A DNA stretch of 64,000 nt from Bradyrhizobium sp. JYMT SZCCT0180. Lineage in GTDB: Bacteria > Pseudomonadota > Alphaproteobacteria > Rhizobiales > Xanthobacteraceae. The notes below the pieces were generated by a model. The model had not been told where the DNA came from, made no database searches, and worked only from the letters and a program-made list of their open reading frames with translations. The stretch covers positions 62,001 through 126,000 of the forward strand of contig NZ_JAFCLZ010000009.1 of NCBI RefSeq assembly GCF_018130165.1, in the 5' to 3' direction. The position numbers and the translations under genes are program-made. This document shows positions 1 through 8,433 of this stretch, in pieces (within the stretch, counting starts at the first letter, position 1; every line of letters begins with the position of its first letter).

Positions 1-531
1 CAGCATCATGTCCTCGCCGAAGAAGAAGTCCTGCACCATGCAGTGGGTTTCCATCCAGCCGGGGAAGCGGGCGCGCAGCACGCGCCAGGTCTCGGGCCCC
101 TCGCGCCAGGGCTCGGTCTCTTCGACACGGACCCCATCCATCGCCAGCAGGAATGGCGTCGTCAGATATGTCCACACGGCTTCGCCGTTGAAGTAGGCAC
201 GGTGCAGCGGATCCCAGGGTGAGTGCATCTGATGGGCGGCGAACGAATCCCGAGGCGCGTATCGCTCGGCGACCAGCGTACCGTCGAGCTTCTCGATGGC
301 GATCCGATCCGGCGTGAACATGGTCCGCTGATCGGGAGCCCCGAACGGCGTGACGGACGAGCGCTCCTCATGCAGCCACACGGTCATGCGCCGCGGATTG
401 CTATCCTGCAACAGGCCTTTGAGGGGAAAGAGGCCGCCGCCCGTGACCATGGTGGCCTCGACCTTATTGTATCTTTGCCAGCGCTCCAGACCGCCGTGCG
501 CATCGAGAACTTTCGCAAGCAGCTCGTTCAT
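1..531 (-). CDS. Uncharacterised protein, C-terminus beyond window
   Basis: The frame is open from an ATG at 531 down to base 1 (177 codons, no stop), so the gene runs off the left edge. It starts MNELLAKVLDAHGGLERWQR, with no signal peptide or membrane segment, and is rich in Trp, Pro and charged residues. I cannot name a domain with confidence. The opening 'leucine-rich helix then HGG-hydrophobic-ERW' resembles soluble proteins annotated as hypothetical in Bradyrhizobium. The frame has uniform codon use over its whole length, unlike the short overlapping frames on the other strand. Coding is confident and function is unknown. Confidence 0.8.
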   Translation of the reverse strand, partial: MNELLAKVLDAHGGLERWQRYNKVEATMVTGGGLFPLKGLLQDSNPRRMTVWLHEERSSVTPFGAPDQRTMFTPDRIAIEKLDGTLVAERYAPRDSFAAHQMHSPWDPLHRAYFNGEAVWTYLTTPFLLAMDGVRVEETEPWREGPETWRVLRARFPGWMETHCMVQDFFFGEDMML

Positions 532-883
532 GGCTTTCGTCTCCAATCCTCAAGAGAAATCAGTCAGGATCAGGCCGACGTTCGGTCTGGTTAGGCGGTC
601 GGCGTTGGTTGCCGATATATGTGGGCGCGCCGGTGACGAGGGCGGCGTGCCCCGGGGTAGCCGTGCTCGTGGACATACCGCTTTGTGCGGCTAAGTTACG
701 CCGTCCGACCTTGCCGCGATATGACAGATTGAGAGCTATCCTCGCGAATGGTGGAAGCGGATTCGATGGAATGCCTGGTGACGCTGCGGCATTCCAGAGC
801 CTGGTTCCACCGCACCAAACTTTCGCCAAAGGTCGCCGCTAACTCGACCGCCGGCTGGTGGTCGATCAAGGTGGAACTCAGTC
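532..883. other. Intergenic, nothing recognised
   Basis: The 352 bases lie between the divergent starts of the left-edge gene and a small membrane protein gene. Short frames here have no ribosome site or recognisable protein. The stretch presumably holds both promoters, but I see no clear -35/-10 pair, operator or hairpin with a T run. Confidence 0.5.
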
Positions 884-1090
884 ATGTCGGCATATCCGAG
901 CGTCACGATCGATGTCGAACCGCGTCACCCAAAAGTCGCGGAAAGCCGTGTAGAGAGTGCGGGCCGATCCGATCTCGGCAGCGTCCTTGTCGCCGCACTT
1001 TACGCTGCGCTCGTCGTTCCCTTGATGACGGGGTGGTTGTATTTGCTCGGTCTGTCGTTCTGGAAGCTCATGATCTGGATGATTGCTTGA
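884..1090 (+). CDS. Small membrane protein (68 aa)
   Basis: The ATG follows an AAGGTGG ribosome site by about 9 nt. The first 30 residues are polar and the last 35 are strongly hydrophobic, enough for one long or two short membrane helices. The protein ends almost at the membrane. No family is recognised. It lies about 50 nt before another small membrane protein on the same strand and the two may share a transcript. Confidence that it is coding is moderate, since it rests on the ribosome site and the hydrophobic tail. Confidence 0.55.
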   Translation: MSAYPSVTIDVEPRHPKVAESRVESAGRSDLGSVLVAALYAALVVPLMTGWLYLLGLSFWKLMIWMIA

Positions 1091-1144
1091 TCATGTCCGA
1101 TTGTCTGTCCGGCCCCCTCAGGCCCTGCGCGCGGAGCACATGAG

Positions 1145-1387
1145 ATGCTGGACGTCCTTGCTATTCTGGTTTTGCTCGGGGTGGCTTACGCTGCTGGATA
1201 TTATACGCGTGACCGCATGTCCCGAAAACGGCGTGAGAGCGCCCGCAGATGGAAGAACTACGTAGAGGCGGGACGGCCGCGCCCTGCGAATACCAACCAG
1301 GCTCCTACCAAACAGGCGCATGGCGATCTGGCTCAAATGCTGAGCCGCTGGGACGACAGGGCCCGAGCGCGTCGATCGCAGCAATGA
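1145..1387 (+). CDS. Small membrane-anchored protein (80 aa)
   Basis: A hydrophobic N-terminal segment (residues about 3-20) is followed by a basic stretch (RDRMSRKRR) and a polar tail. This is the topology of a single-pass protein with a cytoplasmic C-terminus. GGAG lies about 9 nt before the ATG. The function is unknown. It follows the 68-aa membrane protein on the same strand and the pair may be cotranscribed. Confidence 0.6.
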   Translation: MLDVLAILVLLGVAYAAGYYTRDRMSRKRRESARRWKNYVEAGRPRPANTNQAPTKQAHGDLAQMLSRWDDRARARRSQQ

Positions 1388-1498
1388 TCCTTCCCTAAAA
1401 CGGATGCGGCTTCCTGAAACGCCGAAGTCCTCGGGGGGGCATCCCGAGGACTTCAAATCAGAGCAATCTGACGACTAAATTGGTGGGATCGACGAGCC

Positions 1499-1756
1499 TT
1501 ATGGGGTGCGGTCGGCGGTAACCAGGCGAGCTTCCCGGATCAACGACTTGGAACCGGCGGCGCGAAGGCAGGAGGCCTCGAAATTCGGCCAAGCCTGCTG
1601 CGAGCAATCCTTGCCGACGGTGCGGATGTCGAGGCGGTCACCCTTCGCAAGCGCCTGCGGCACGCTGGCTTCAACCGAGGGGGCAAAACCGGGCAAAATG
1701 GTCAATGCGGTGGCGATCAGCGCGGCAAAGGTGATTGCGGTAAGTGCCTTGATCAT
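1499..1756 (-). CDS. Small exported protein (85 aa)
   Basis: A standard Sec signal peptide covers roughly residues 1-30 (MIKALTAITFAALIATAL then a small-residue cleavage region). The mature part is about 55 residues with two cysteines (KDCSQQAWPNFEASC) that could form a disulfide in the periplasm. It resembles the short exported hypotheticals common in Bradyrhizobium. The function is unknown. It is convergent with the 80-aa membrane protein and has no operon partner. Confidence 0.7.
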   Translation of the reverse strand: MIKALTAITFAALIATALTILPGFAPSVEASVPQALAKGDRLDIRTVGKDCSQQAWPNFEASCLRAAGSKSLIREARLVTADRTP

Positions 1757-2113
1757 GACGGTCCCCTGTCATGGGCCGTTCGGCCCGTCGTTTCGTTGGA
1801 TGGATGTGTACCCAGGCGGCGTTTCCGGGTGTCTTCGCCAAGCCCGAAAATGGTTTCGTCCGGGCCGAGTTTTGTTTCGTCGCCCAGGTGGGACGAAACA
1901 TTGCCGGCTCGCCTAAGCAGACGCGCCGACCCCAAAAGTGGTTCATTGGCCGATCCCAAATAAAAAGGCGGGTCTGCGGGGAACCGGAGCGGTTTCGAGC
2001 GAAGCCTGCGCCGGGCTCGATCCGGGGTGGGTACCGGTAGCCGTGAAGAAAACGCGTCAAAACAACAAACTGGCCCGCTTGCCGGGCCGCCCGGGGCGGG
2101 TTAGGAGGGTTCT
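1757..2113. other. Intergenic region with a degenerate palindromic repeat
   Basis: The 357 bases between divergent genes contain a diverged copy of the GCGTTTTC/GAAAACGC repeat family near their right end. Otherwise they hold only promoter sequence for the exported protein and coaD. I see no further gene. Confidence 0.5.
1986..2066 (+). repeat. Degenerate copy of GCGTTTTC-GAAAACGC intergenic repeat
   Basis: The left arm (GGTTTCGAGCGAAG) and right arm (GTGAAGAAAACGCGTCAA) match the copies at 5329, 22381 and 35415. The middle is about 25 nt longer here and the left arm has lost its perfect inverted match. It sits about 50 nt before coaD. Confidence 0.6.
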
Positions 2114-2611
2114 ATGCCCCGTATCGCGCTCTATCCCGGCTCTTTTGACCCCGTCACCAACGGCCATCTGGACGTGGTCCAGCATGCCGTCACCCTGTGC
2201 GACCATCTGATCGTCGCCGTTGCCATCAATCCCGGCAAAAAATCGCTGTTTTCGACCGAAGAACGCCTGGAGATGCTCAAGGCGGTCTGCGCGCCGATCG
2301 CCAAGAAAGCCGGTTGCACCTTCGAGACAAGCACCTATGACAATCTGACGGTCACGGCGGCCCGGGCGGCCGGCGCCAGCATCATGATTCGGGGCCTGCG
2401 GGACGGCACCGACCTGGACTATGAGATGCAGATCGCCGGCATGAACCAGACCATGGCGCCTGAGGTGCATACGGTGTTCGTCCCGGCGTCCCCCGCGGTC
2501 CGCCCGATCACCGCCACACTGGTGCGCCAAATCGCGGGCATGGGCGGCGACTTCTCCGCGTTCGTGCCGCCCTCGATCGCAGCCAAGCTCAAGGCCAAAT
2601 TCGCCGGCTAG
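2114..2611 (+). CDS. coaD: Phosphopantetheine adenylyltransferase
   Basis: Catalyses the fourth step of coenzyme A synthesis, joining 4'-phosphopantetheine and ATP to give dephospho-CoA, in the cytoplasm. The N-terminus [16 protein letters not shown] carries the T/HxGH-type nucleotidyltransferase motif (NGHLD). Residues about 88-95 (MIRGLRDG) match the conserved RGLR segment. The length of 165 aa is normal for the family. An AGGAGG-like site precedes the ATG. It is followed 50 nt downstream by a cyclophilin gene on the same strand, the usual order in Bradyrhizobium. Confidence 0.96.
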   Translation: MPRIALYPGSFDPVTNGHLDVVQHAVTLCDHLIVAVAINPGKKSLFSTEERLEMLKAVCAPIAKKAGCTFETSTYDNLTVTAARAAGASIMIRGLRDGTDLDYEMQIAGMNQTMAPEVHTVFVPASPAVRPITATLVRQIAGMGGDFSAFVPPSIAAKLKAKFAG

Positions 2612-2660
2612 CGCGCCTCGCGCGCTCCCAACGCCTTACTCATTCGATCCCGGAGTTTTC

Positions 2661-3224
2661 ATGATCCGCATTCTTGCTTTTGTCGCCGCGCTGATTTGCG
2701 CGGCTCCCGCGATCGCCCAGCCGCTGCCGGCCAATCTCGACAAGGCCAATGCGGTCGTGATCGACACGACGAAAGGCCGCATCGTGATCAAGCTGCGGGC
2801 CGACCTCGCGCCCCAGCATGCCGAGCGCATCAAGCAGCTCGCACGCGAGGGCTATTACAACAACGTGCCGTTCCATCGCGTGATGGACGGCTTCATGGCG
2901 CAGACCGGCGACGGCCAGAACTTCAACGGCACCGGCGGCTCGAAATATCCGAACCTAAAGCAGGAGTTCTCCAAGGTGCCGTTCACCCGCGGCATCGTCG
3001 GCATGGCGCGGCGCGGCGACAGCGTCGATACCGCGAACTCGCAGTTCTTCATCATGTTCGCGGAAGGCTCGAGCCTGAACGGCCAGTACACCGTGATCGG
3101 CGAGGTCGTGTCCGGCATGGATGTCGTCGACAAGCTGAAAAAGGCGCCGCCGGGATCGCAAGGTGGCAGCGTCACCGACCCAGACAAGATGGTGAAGGTG
3201 CAAGTCGCATCCGACATCAAGTGA
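2661..3224 (+). CDS. ppiA: Periplasmic cyclophilin-type peptidyl-prolyl isomerase
   Basis: Interconverts cis and trans proline peptide bonds and assists folding of exported proteins. An N-terminal signal peptide (about 1-19, ending AAPAIAQ) sends it to the periplasm. The cyclophilin core shows the catalytic FHRVMDGFMAQTGD segment (about residues 72-85), the NSQFFIMF segment and the LNGQYTVIGEV segment. The length of 187 aa fits a single-domain cyclophilin with a leader. It lies 3 nt before the next gene, so it is probably cotranscribed with it. A second, leaderless cyclophilin lies at 3644. Confidence 0.95.
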   Translation: MIRILAFVAALICAAPAIAQPLPANLDKANAVVIDTTKGRIVIKLRADLAPQHAERIKQLAREGYYNNVPFHRVMDGFMAQTGDGQNFNGTGGSKYPNLKQEFSKVPFTRGIVGMARRGDSVDTANSQFFIMFAEGSSLNGQYTVIGEVVSGMDVVDKLKKAPPGSQGGSVTDPDKMVKVQVASDIK

Positions 3225-3227
3225 GCG

Positions 3228-3668
3228 ATGACAACGTCGCGCAGCAAGCCGCTCCTCGGGTTTGCCGCGCTGCTGTTGTGCCTGGCATCGACGGTGCCGG
3301 CCTCGGCACAACCGGTGCAACTCGACACGCTCAAGGACATCTTTGTGCGGCTGCATTCGTGCTGGAAGCCGCCGCCGCTGTCGCAAGCCAACCCGATCGA
3401 CATCACCGTGGTCGTCAGCTTCAACCGCGCCGGCGCCATTCTCGGCCAGCCCAAGATTACCTATGAATCGGAACACGCCAGCGATAACGACCGGCTCAAA
3501 TACCGCATCGCGGTGATGGAAACATTGCAACGCTGTACGCCGTTGCCATTTACCGAGGGACTGGGCGGTGCCGTTGCCGGCCGGCCTCTGGCGATCCCTT
3601 TTCGAACCCGCAAACGTCCACCCAAACCTGATGAGAGAAGAGCATGGCAGCCACAGAAAATACTTTGA
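3228..3668 (+). CDS. Exported protein, possibly TonB/TolA C-terminal-like
   Basis: A signal peptide (about 1-27, ending PASAQP) precedes a mature domain with SCWKPPPLS, then ITVVVSFNRAGAILG. This pattern is reminiscent of the TonB/TolA C-terminal fold, but the resemblance is by eye only. The last 25 nt overlap the start of the downstream cyclophilin, so the three genes from 2661 form a tight operon. The role is unknown; the context suggests the cell envelope. Confidence 0.8.
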   Translation: MTTSRSKPLLGFAALLLCLASTVPASAQPVQLDTLKDIFVRLHSCWKPPPLSQANPIDITVVVSFNRAGAILGQPKITYESEHASDNDRLKYRIAVMETLQRCTPLPFTEGLGGAVAGRPLAIPFRTRKRPPKPDERRAWQPQKIL

Positions 3669-4108
3669 TCCTTGAGACCACGCAGGGTCCCGTCACCATC
3701 GAGATGCGCCCGGATCTGGCGCCGGGCCATGTCGCCCGCATCAAGGAACTGGTGCGCGAAGGGTTTTACGACGGCATCGTGTTCCATCGCGTGATCGAGG
3801 GCTTCATGGCGCAGACCGGTTGCCCGCACGGCACCGGCACCGGCGGTTCCGGCAAGAAGCTGAAGGCCGAATTCAACAAGGAGCCGCACGTGCGCGGCAC
3901 CACCTCGATGGCGCGCGCGGCGAGCCCGGATTCCGGCGACAGCCAGTTCTTCATCTGCTTCGACGACGCGTCCTTCCTCAACGGCCAGTACACGGTCTGG
4001 GGCAAGGTCACGGACGGTATGGAGAACGTCGACAAGATCAAGCGCGGCGAGCCGGTGCAGAACCCAGACAAGATCGTCAAGGCCACGATGGCGGCCGACG
4101 CGGGCTGA
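3644..4108 (+). CDS. ppiB: Cytoplasmic cyclophilin-type peptidyl-prolyl isomerase
   Basis: A 154-aa cyclophilin without a leader, so cytoplasmic. Core motifs are [22 protein letters not shown] (shown in part), [23 protein letters not shown] and [12 protein letters not shown]. The ATG lies inside the end of the preceding exported-protein gene, so translation is probably coupled. It is a paralogue of the periplasmic cyclophilin one gene upstream. Tandem periplasmic and cytoplasmic cyclophilins between coaD and queA are usual in this lineage. Confidence 0.95.
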   Translation: MAATENTLILETTQGPVTIEMRPDLAPGHVARIKELVREGFYDGIVFHRVIEGFMAQTGCPHGTGTGGSGKKLKAEFNKEPHVRGTTSMARAASPDSGDSQFFICFDDASFLNGQYTVWGKVTDGMENVDKIKRGEPVQNPDKIVKATMAADAG

Positions 4109-4116
4109 TCATCAGC

Positions 4117-4199
4117 CGTCATTCCGAAGGCCGTGCGAAAGCACGGCAATCCGGAATCTCGAGATTCCACAATGCGCAATTGCGCATTGTGGTTCGCAT
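4117..4199. repeat. Intergenic palindrome cluster
   Basis: Three inverted repeats follow the second cyclophilin stop: CCGTGC-gaaa-GCACGG, then GGAATCTCGAGATTCC, then a perfect 26-nt palindrome at 4167-4192 centred on GCAATTGC. The block resembles mobile palindromic repeats scattered in Bradyrhizobium genomes. It could also serve as a 3' end for the operon, but no T run follows. Confidence 0.65.
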
Positions 4200-4235
4200 C
4201 TGACGTCCCTGGGTTACGCTGGAGCGCATTGCGCC

Positions 4236-5312
4236 ATGCGCACCGATCTCTTCGACTTCGAACTGCCCCCCGCCAACATCGCGCTGCGACCGGCGAGCCC
4301 GCGCGATTCAGCGCGGATGCTGGTGGTGCAGCCGGACGGCGTGTTGCACGACCGGGCCGTGGCCGAACTGCCGGACTGGCTGCAGCCAGGCGACCAGCTT
4401 GTCGTGAACGATACCAAGGTCATTTCGGCTCAGCTTAGGGGACGCCGCATCGGTCGCGAGACCGAACCGAAGATCGAGGCAACACTGATCAAGCGGCTCG
4501 ACGGCTCGCGCTGGCGGGCGCTGGTCAAGCCGGCCAAGAAGCTGGCGCCGGGCGACGTGGTGCGCTTCGGCAATGAAGGCAAGGTCTGCCTGCTCGGCCA
4601 TCTCGATGCCGAGGTCGAGGCGAAGGGCGAGGAGGGCGAGATCACGCTGTCGTTCTCGTTTCATGGACCCACGCTCGATCAGGCGATCGCCGACCTCGGT
4701 ACGCCGCCATTGCCGCCCTACATCGCTTCCAAGCGCACGCCTGACGATCGCGATGCTGCCGATTACCAGACCATGTTCGCGGCCAATGAAGGGGCGGTCG
4801 CGGCACCCACCGCAGGGCTGCATTTCACGCCGGCGCTGGAGGCGGCGCTGCGCGAGCGCGGCGTCGGACTGCATCGGATAACGCTGCATGTCGGGGCAGG
4901 GACCTTCCTGCCGGTCAAGGTGGAAGAAACGTCGGAACACCGGATGCATGCCGAATGGGGCTTGATCTCGGCCGAGACAGCCACCGCCTTGAATGCCGCC
5001 CGCGCCAAAGGCGGCCGCATCGTCGCGGTCGGGACCACATCGTTGCGGCTGCTCGAAAGCGCGGCCGCCGAGGACGGCACCATCCAGCCGTTTGGCGCGG
5101 AGACCGCGATCTTCATCACGCCGGGCTATCGCTTTCGCGCGGTCGATATTTTGCTGACCAACTTCCATTTGCCGCGCTCGACACTGTTCATGCTGGTGTC
5201 GGCGTTCAGCGGTTTGGAGACGATGAAGCAGGCCTATGCGCACGCCATCGCCGGCGGCTACCGGTTCTATTCCTATGGCGATGCGTGCCTGTTGTTTCGC
5301 GCGCGGGAGTGA
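4236..5312 (+). CDS. queA: tRNA preQ1 ribosyltransferase-isomerase
   Basis: Uses S-adenosylmethionine to add and isomerise a ribosyl group on preQ1 in the tRNA wobble position, giving epoxyqueuosine. The protein begins [20 protein letters not shown] and has the family segments [42 protein letters not shown] and [17 protein letters not shown]. The length of 358 aa is typical. tgt, which acts before it in the same pathway, lies at 8553, so both ends of the late queuosine pathway are here. Confidence 0.97.
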   Translation: MRTDLFDFELPPANIALRPASPRDSARMLVVQPDGVLHDRAVAELPDWLQPGDQLVVNDTKVISAQLRGRRIGRETEPKIEATLIKRLDGSRWRALVKPAKKLAPGDVVRFGNEGKVCLLGHLDAEVEAKGEEGEITLSFSFHGPTLDQAIADLGTPPLPPYIASKRTPDDRDAADYQTMFAANEGAVAAPTAGLHFTPALEAALRERGVGLHRITLHVGAGTFLPVKVEETSEHRMHAEWGLISAETATALNAARAKGGRIVAVGTTSLRLLESAAAEDGTIQPFGAETAIFITPGYRFRAVDILLTNFHLPRSTLFMLVSAFSGLETMKQAYAHAIAGGYRFYSYGDACLLFRARE

Positions 5313-5328
5313 TCGACGCTCTTGTTTT

Positions 5329-5384
5329 TTTTGACGCGTTTTCTTTACGCGAACCGGTATCCACTTCGCTCGAAAACGCTTTAG
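5329..5384 (-). repeat. GCGTTTTC-GAAAACGC intergenic repeat
   Basis: A 56-nt element between convergent queA and the DedA gene. Arms GCGTTTTC and GAAAACGC are inverted, with the conserved centre GCGAACCGGTATCCACTTCG. It matches the copies at 22381 and 35415 over nearly its full length, in opposite orientation. It could serve as a shared 3' end, but its multiple copies suggest a dispersed repeat. Confidence 0.8.
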
Positions 5385-5385
5385 C

Positions 5386-6012
5386 TTAGCTTCGCTCGAC
5401 GGCGCGCTCGAGCTTCTTGCTCAAGAACCAGGACAGGCCGAGGAACACGACCAGCAGCGCGAAGGCCACGCCGGAGGAAGCATCGCTCATCATTTTCTCC
5501 GAGACCTGACCGAAAGCGTAGCCGGCCGAGACCACCGTGCACGACCACAGTCCCGCCGCGACGAAATTGAACGCCAGGAAAGTAGACCAGGGCAGTTGCG
5601 ATATTCCATACGCAAAGCCCGCGACGCCGCGAATGCCGTGCGGAAAACGATGGAACAGGATCATCCAGGCATAGTGACGGTCGGCCAGTCGGGCTGCGAT
5701 CTGGACGGCACGTTCCAGCCTCGGAAACGATCCGAGCCAGCGTGTGCCATAACGCCGCCCGATCCAGAACCGGATCACGTCACCTGTGAAGGTGCCGAGC
5801 CAGCAAACCATGATCAGCGTGCCGAAATTCAGTGCGCCCGCATGCGCGGCGTAGCCCGCGAACAGCGTTAGCAGCAGGCTGTGCGAGGCCGCATAAGCAA
5901 ACAAGAGACTGTAGGCCGCATCGCCGTGCTGGCGGATGAGATCGAGAAACGATGCGAGATCGGTCGGAAACAGCAAATCAGCCCCGCTTTGACGACTATC
6001 CCCCGGTGACAC
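5386..6012 (-). CDS. DedA/VTT-domain membrane protein
   Basis: A polytopic inner-membrane protein of 208 aa of the DedA (SNARE-associated, VTT) superfamily, now linked to lipid flipping in several bacteria. The diagnostic segment is FHRFPHGIRGVAGFAYG (about residues 128-144), preceded by FTGDVIRFWIGRRYG. The start is GTG at 6012; no better in-frame ATG lies near, so the N-terminus is uncertain. It is monocistronic. The substrate cannot be inferred. Confidence 0.85.
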   Translation of the reverse strand: MSPGDSRQSGADLLFPTDLASFLDLIRQHGDAAYSLLFAYAASHSLLLTLFAGYAAHAGALNFGTLIMVCWLGTFTGDVIRFWIGRRYGTRWLGSFPRLERAVQIAARLADRHYAWMILFHRFPHGIRGVAGFAYGISQLPWSTFLAFNFVAAGLWSCTVVSAGYAFGQVSEKMMSDASSGVAFALLVVFLGLSWFLSKKLERAVERS

Positions 6013-6107
6013 GTCCTGTCGTCGCCGGGGGACCAGCCCAAACGCTACTACGCTGCGGGAGCATTTGAAAGCAAAAGGCAGGCCGGGTTTATGGGCATAT
6101 TCGCGCA

Positions 6108-6180
6108 GGGCGTAGGGTGGCCAGAACGCAGCGAACCCACCGACACATGTGCGCTGTGGCGTGCCCAGGGGCGCAGGAAA
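6108..6180. repeat. Probable dispersed intergenic repeat (GTAGGGTGG type)
   Basis: The sequence CGTAGGGTGGCC, then GCGAACCCACC, then CGTGCCCAGG is a worn version of the element at 28165-28250, whose arms are GGGTGGGCA and TGCCCACC. The arms here are imperfect, so the call is tentative. Confidence 0.35.
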
Positions 6181-6219
6181 CGCGCCACCACTGCGGTCTG
6201 TCGGTCTTTCATAGGTCGA

Positions 6220-6381
6220 TCAACGCGGCTCGCTCGGCTTGTCCCGCTCCCGGCCTTCGGCGGCTTGAGCGGCGCATTCATCCATGCCGTGGCATTTGCT
6301 CTTGTAATAATAGTACCCCGATCCGGCTATCGCGCAGATCAAGACCAGCCCAAGGAGATACGCCCAGCTTCGCTTCGGCAT
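6220..6381 (-). CDS. Small single-pass membrane protein (53 aa)
   Basis: The protein opens MPKRSWAYLLGLVLICAIAG, one membrane helix, then YYYYKSKCHGMDEC and a short charged tail. The two cysteines six residues apart could bind metal or form a disulfide. A GAAGG site sits about 9 nt before the ATG at 6381. Function unknown. The gene is isolated between the DedA and glutathione S-transferase genes on the same strand. Confidence 0.65.
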   Translation of the reverse strand: MPKRSWAYLLGLVLICAIAGSGYYYYKSKCHGMDECAAQAAEGRERDKPSEPR

Positions 6382-6529
6382 CGTCAGCCTTCAAGTTCGG
6401 TAGCGATCGCGAACTTTACCAACGATTCGCCGTGAAGCCAGCAGGCGCGACGCACTCCTCATCGATGTCAGGAGTTTCCCATTTCCGGCGACGCAAGGAA
6501 GGCGCGTCAACTCGACGGCATGCGATCGG

Positions 6530-7171
6530 TCAAAGCCAGGGTTCTTGCAAATGCTCCTGTTGCAGCGCGCGTTGAACCGCAGGTCTGGCCAGAATGCGAT
6601 TCAAGTACGGCCCGACATGGGGCCAGCTTGCTCCCGGACGCGGCATTCCACGTGACCATCGACACAGGGTCAGCGCACACGCGTCAACTGCCGAGTAAGC
6701 ATCACCCAACAGCCACGGGCCGCCGTGAGCTTCGAGCGCACCGTCGAGCAAATCGAACAAGCCATACACCTTCTGTTCAGCACACGTTCGCAACTCGGGG
6801 AACATGGCTGGATCGTTGGCCCATTTATGGGGATGCAGATACATCGACAATGCTGGCTGTAACGTACTCGAGGACCACAACAGCCACTTGTAAAAGTGTG
6901 CGCGTTCGCCAGTCCCTATGGCCGGAGCCAGCTCACAACCCGGATGGGTATCGACCAAATGCAGGCAGATAGCTGCGGATTCGTACAAGACCAGGTCATC
7001 CTGCACGAGGACCGGGATCAAACCGTTTGGATTCAGTCGGAGATGATCGGGTCCCTTGTGCGCGCCGCCGCTCAGATTGACGAAAATGAGCTGGTACGGA
7101 GCCCCGATTTCTTCGAGCAATATGTGCGGAACGAGGCTGATGAATCCGGGATAGTAGTAAAGCCGTATCAT
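6530..7171 (-). CDS. Glutathione S-transferase family protein
   Basis: A soluble 213-aa protein. The N-terminal thioredoxin-like domain (about 1-78) begins MIRLYYYPGFISLVPHILLE and has the cis-proline and glutathione-binding pattern NPNGLIPVL...LYESAAICLHL. The all-helical C-terminal domain follows. The ATG at 7171 was chosen because AGGAG lies 8 nt upstream; an in-frame ATG at 7192 has no such site. The residue normally serving as the catalytic Tyr/Ser/Cys is not certain (Tyr near position 6 or Ser13). Substrate unknown. Confidence 0.88.
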   Translation of the reverse strand: MIRLYYYPGFISLVPHILLEEIGAPYQLIFVNLSGGAHKGPDHLRLNPNGLIPVLVQDDLVLYESAAICLHLVDTHPGCELAPAIGTGERAHFYKWLLWSSSTLQPALSMYLHPHKWANDPAMFPELRTCAEQKVYGLFDLLDGALEAHGGPWLLGDAYSAVDACALTLCRWSRGMPRPGASWPHVGPYLNRILARPAVQRALQQEHLQEPWL

Positions 7172-7239
7172 CAGCGATCTCCTCGCGCACAAAAGCGTGG
7201 GGTCGGTTAGCGGCGTCTAACCTACCCCACGCGTTCACG

Positions 7240-8265
7240 TCACGCCATCGCGCGCTGCGGCAACAGCTCCGCAATCTGGACCGCGTTCAGCGCGGCGCCC
7301 TTCAACAGCTGGTCCGCCGAGACGAACATCGCGATCGAATGGCCTGTGGGATCACTGAGATCCTTGCGGATGCGGCCGACCAACACGTCGTCCTGGCCTG
7401 ACGCGTCGATCGGCATCGGGAAGTAATTCTTCGCCCGATCGTCCACGATCTTCACGCCCGGCGCCTTCGACAGGATCGCGCGGACGTCGTCTTCCGAGAT
7501 CGGGCGCTCGCATTCGAAAGTGATGGCCTCGCAATGCGCGCGCAGCACCGGTACCCGCACGCAGGTGACGCCGATCGCGATCTTCTCGTCCTCGAAAATC
7601 TTCCGCGTCTCCTTGATGACCTTGGTCTCTTCGTCGTTGTAGCCGGTGTCAGGATCGATCGCGGTGTTGTGGCTGAACACGTTGAAGGCGTAGGGGAGCG
7701 GGATCACCTTTGGCGTGAACGGCCGTCCCTCGAGGCTGGCGCGGGTCGATTCCTTCAGTTCCTCCATCGCCGCCGCACCGGCGCCGCTGGCGGCCTGATA
7801 GGTCGAGATGATCATGCGCTTGATGCGGTTTTGCCGGTGGATCGGCCACAGCGGCACCAGCGCCGTGATCGCCGAGCAGTTGGGGTTGGCGATGATGCCC
7901 TTGTGGTCGCGGATGCGGTCCGCGTTGATCTCGGGAATGACCAGCGGCACATCCGGGTCCATCCGGAAGGCGGACGAGTTGTCGACCACGACCGCGCCCG
8001 ACTTCACCGCGATCGGCGCATACTTCTTCGAAATGCTGCCGCCGGCCGAGAACAGGGCGATGTCGACGCCGTGGAAGGAGTGCGGGGTGAGCTCTTCGAT
8101 CACCACCTGCTCGCCGCGGAAGTTGATGGTCTGGCCGGCCGAGCGCGCGCTTGCCAGCGCCTTCAGCTTGCCGACGCGGAAATTGCGCTTGTCCATGGTG
8201 GCGATGAATTCGGCCCCGACGGCGCCGGTCACGCCGACAATGGCCACTACTGGATCGTTGCTCAA
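7240..8265 (-). CDS. asd: Aspartate-semialdehyde dehydrogenase
   Basis: Reduces aspartyl-4-phosphate to aspartate semialdehyde, the branch precursor of lysine, diaminopimelate, threonine and methionine. The NADP-binding motif GVTGAVG is at residues 11-17 and the catalytic cysteine is Cys130 in NPNCSAI. The length of 341 aa is normal. The start codon is TTG (8265), with AGGAA about 9 nt upstream; there is no nearby in-frame ATG. A terminator and a Thr/Lys-rich mini-ORF lie between the presumed promoter and the gene, suggesting attenuation. Confidence 0.96.
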   Translation of the reverse strand: MSNDPVVAIVGVTGAVGAEFIATMDKRNFRVGKLKALASARSAGQTINFRGEQVVIEELTPHSFHGVDIALFSAGGSISKKYAPIAVKSGAVVVDNSSAFRMDPDVPLVIPEINADRIRDHKGIIANPNCSAITALVPLWPIHRQNRIKRMIISTYQAASGAGAAAMEELKESTRASLEGRPFTPKVIPLPYAFNVFSHNTAIDPDTGYNDEETKVIKETRKIFEDEKIAIGVTCVRVPVLRAHCEAITFECERPISEDDVRAILSKAPGVKIVDDRAKNYFPMPIDASGQDDVLVGRIRKDLSDPTGHSIAMFVSADQLLKGAALNAVQIAELLPQRAMA

Positions 8266-8301
8266 GTTCGTCTTTCCTTTGGTTTGAGTAAGCTGCAGGC
8301 A

Positions 8302-8336
8302 ATAAAAAAAGCCCCGGTCCTTTTCAGGCGGGGCTT
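8302..8336 (-). terminator. Intrinsic terminator in the asd leader
   Basis: On the minus strand AAGCCCCG (8336-8329) pairs with CGGGGCTT (8316-8309) around a 12-nt loop and is followed by a run of seven T and ATT. No full-length minus-strand gene lies upstream of it, only the mini-ORF at 8362-8433. It stands 37 nt before the asd start, so it would act on the asd leader transcript. Confidence 0.8.
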
Positions 8337-8361
8337 CGGTTCAGATGATGCGATCGTCAGG

Positions 8362-8433
8362 TTACGCGCGCACGGCTCCCGAGCCCCCCAAGGGTGCTTT
8401 GGTTTTTGCGGTGCGTTTGGTGGTCGCGTTCAT
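8362..8433 (-). CDS. Putative asd leader peptide (23 aa)
   Basis: An ATG-to-TAA frame of 23 codons ends 26 nt before the terminator in front of asd. Codons 4-12 read TTKRTAKTK, so seven of nine specify Thr (all ACC) or Lys (AAA), both products of the pathway that Asd feeds. The codons for L15-S18 contain GGGGGGCT (8389-8382), which can pair through six bases with AGCCCC of the terminator's 5' arm and so form an antiterminator. The weak point is that no clear Shine-Dalgarno precedes the ATG. Translation is inferred. Confidence 0.4.
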   Translation of the reverse strand: MNATTKRTAKTKAPLGGSGAVRA

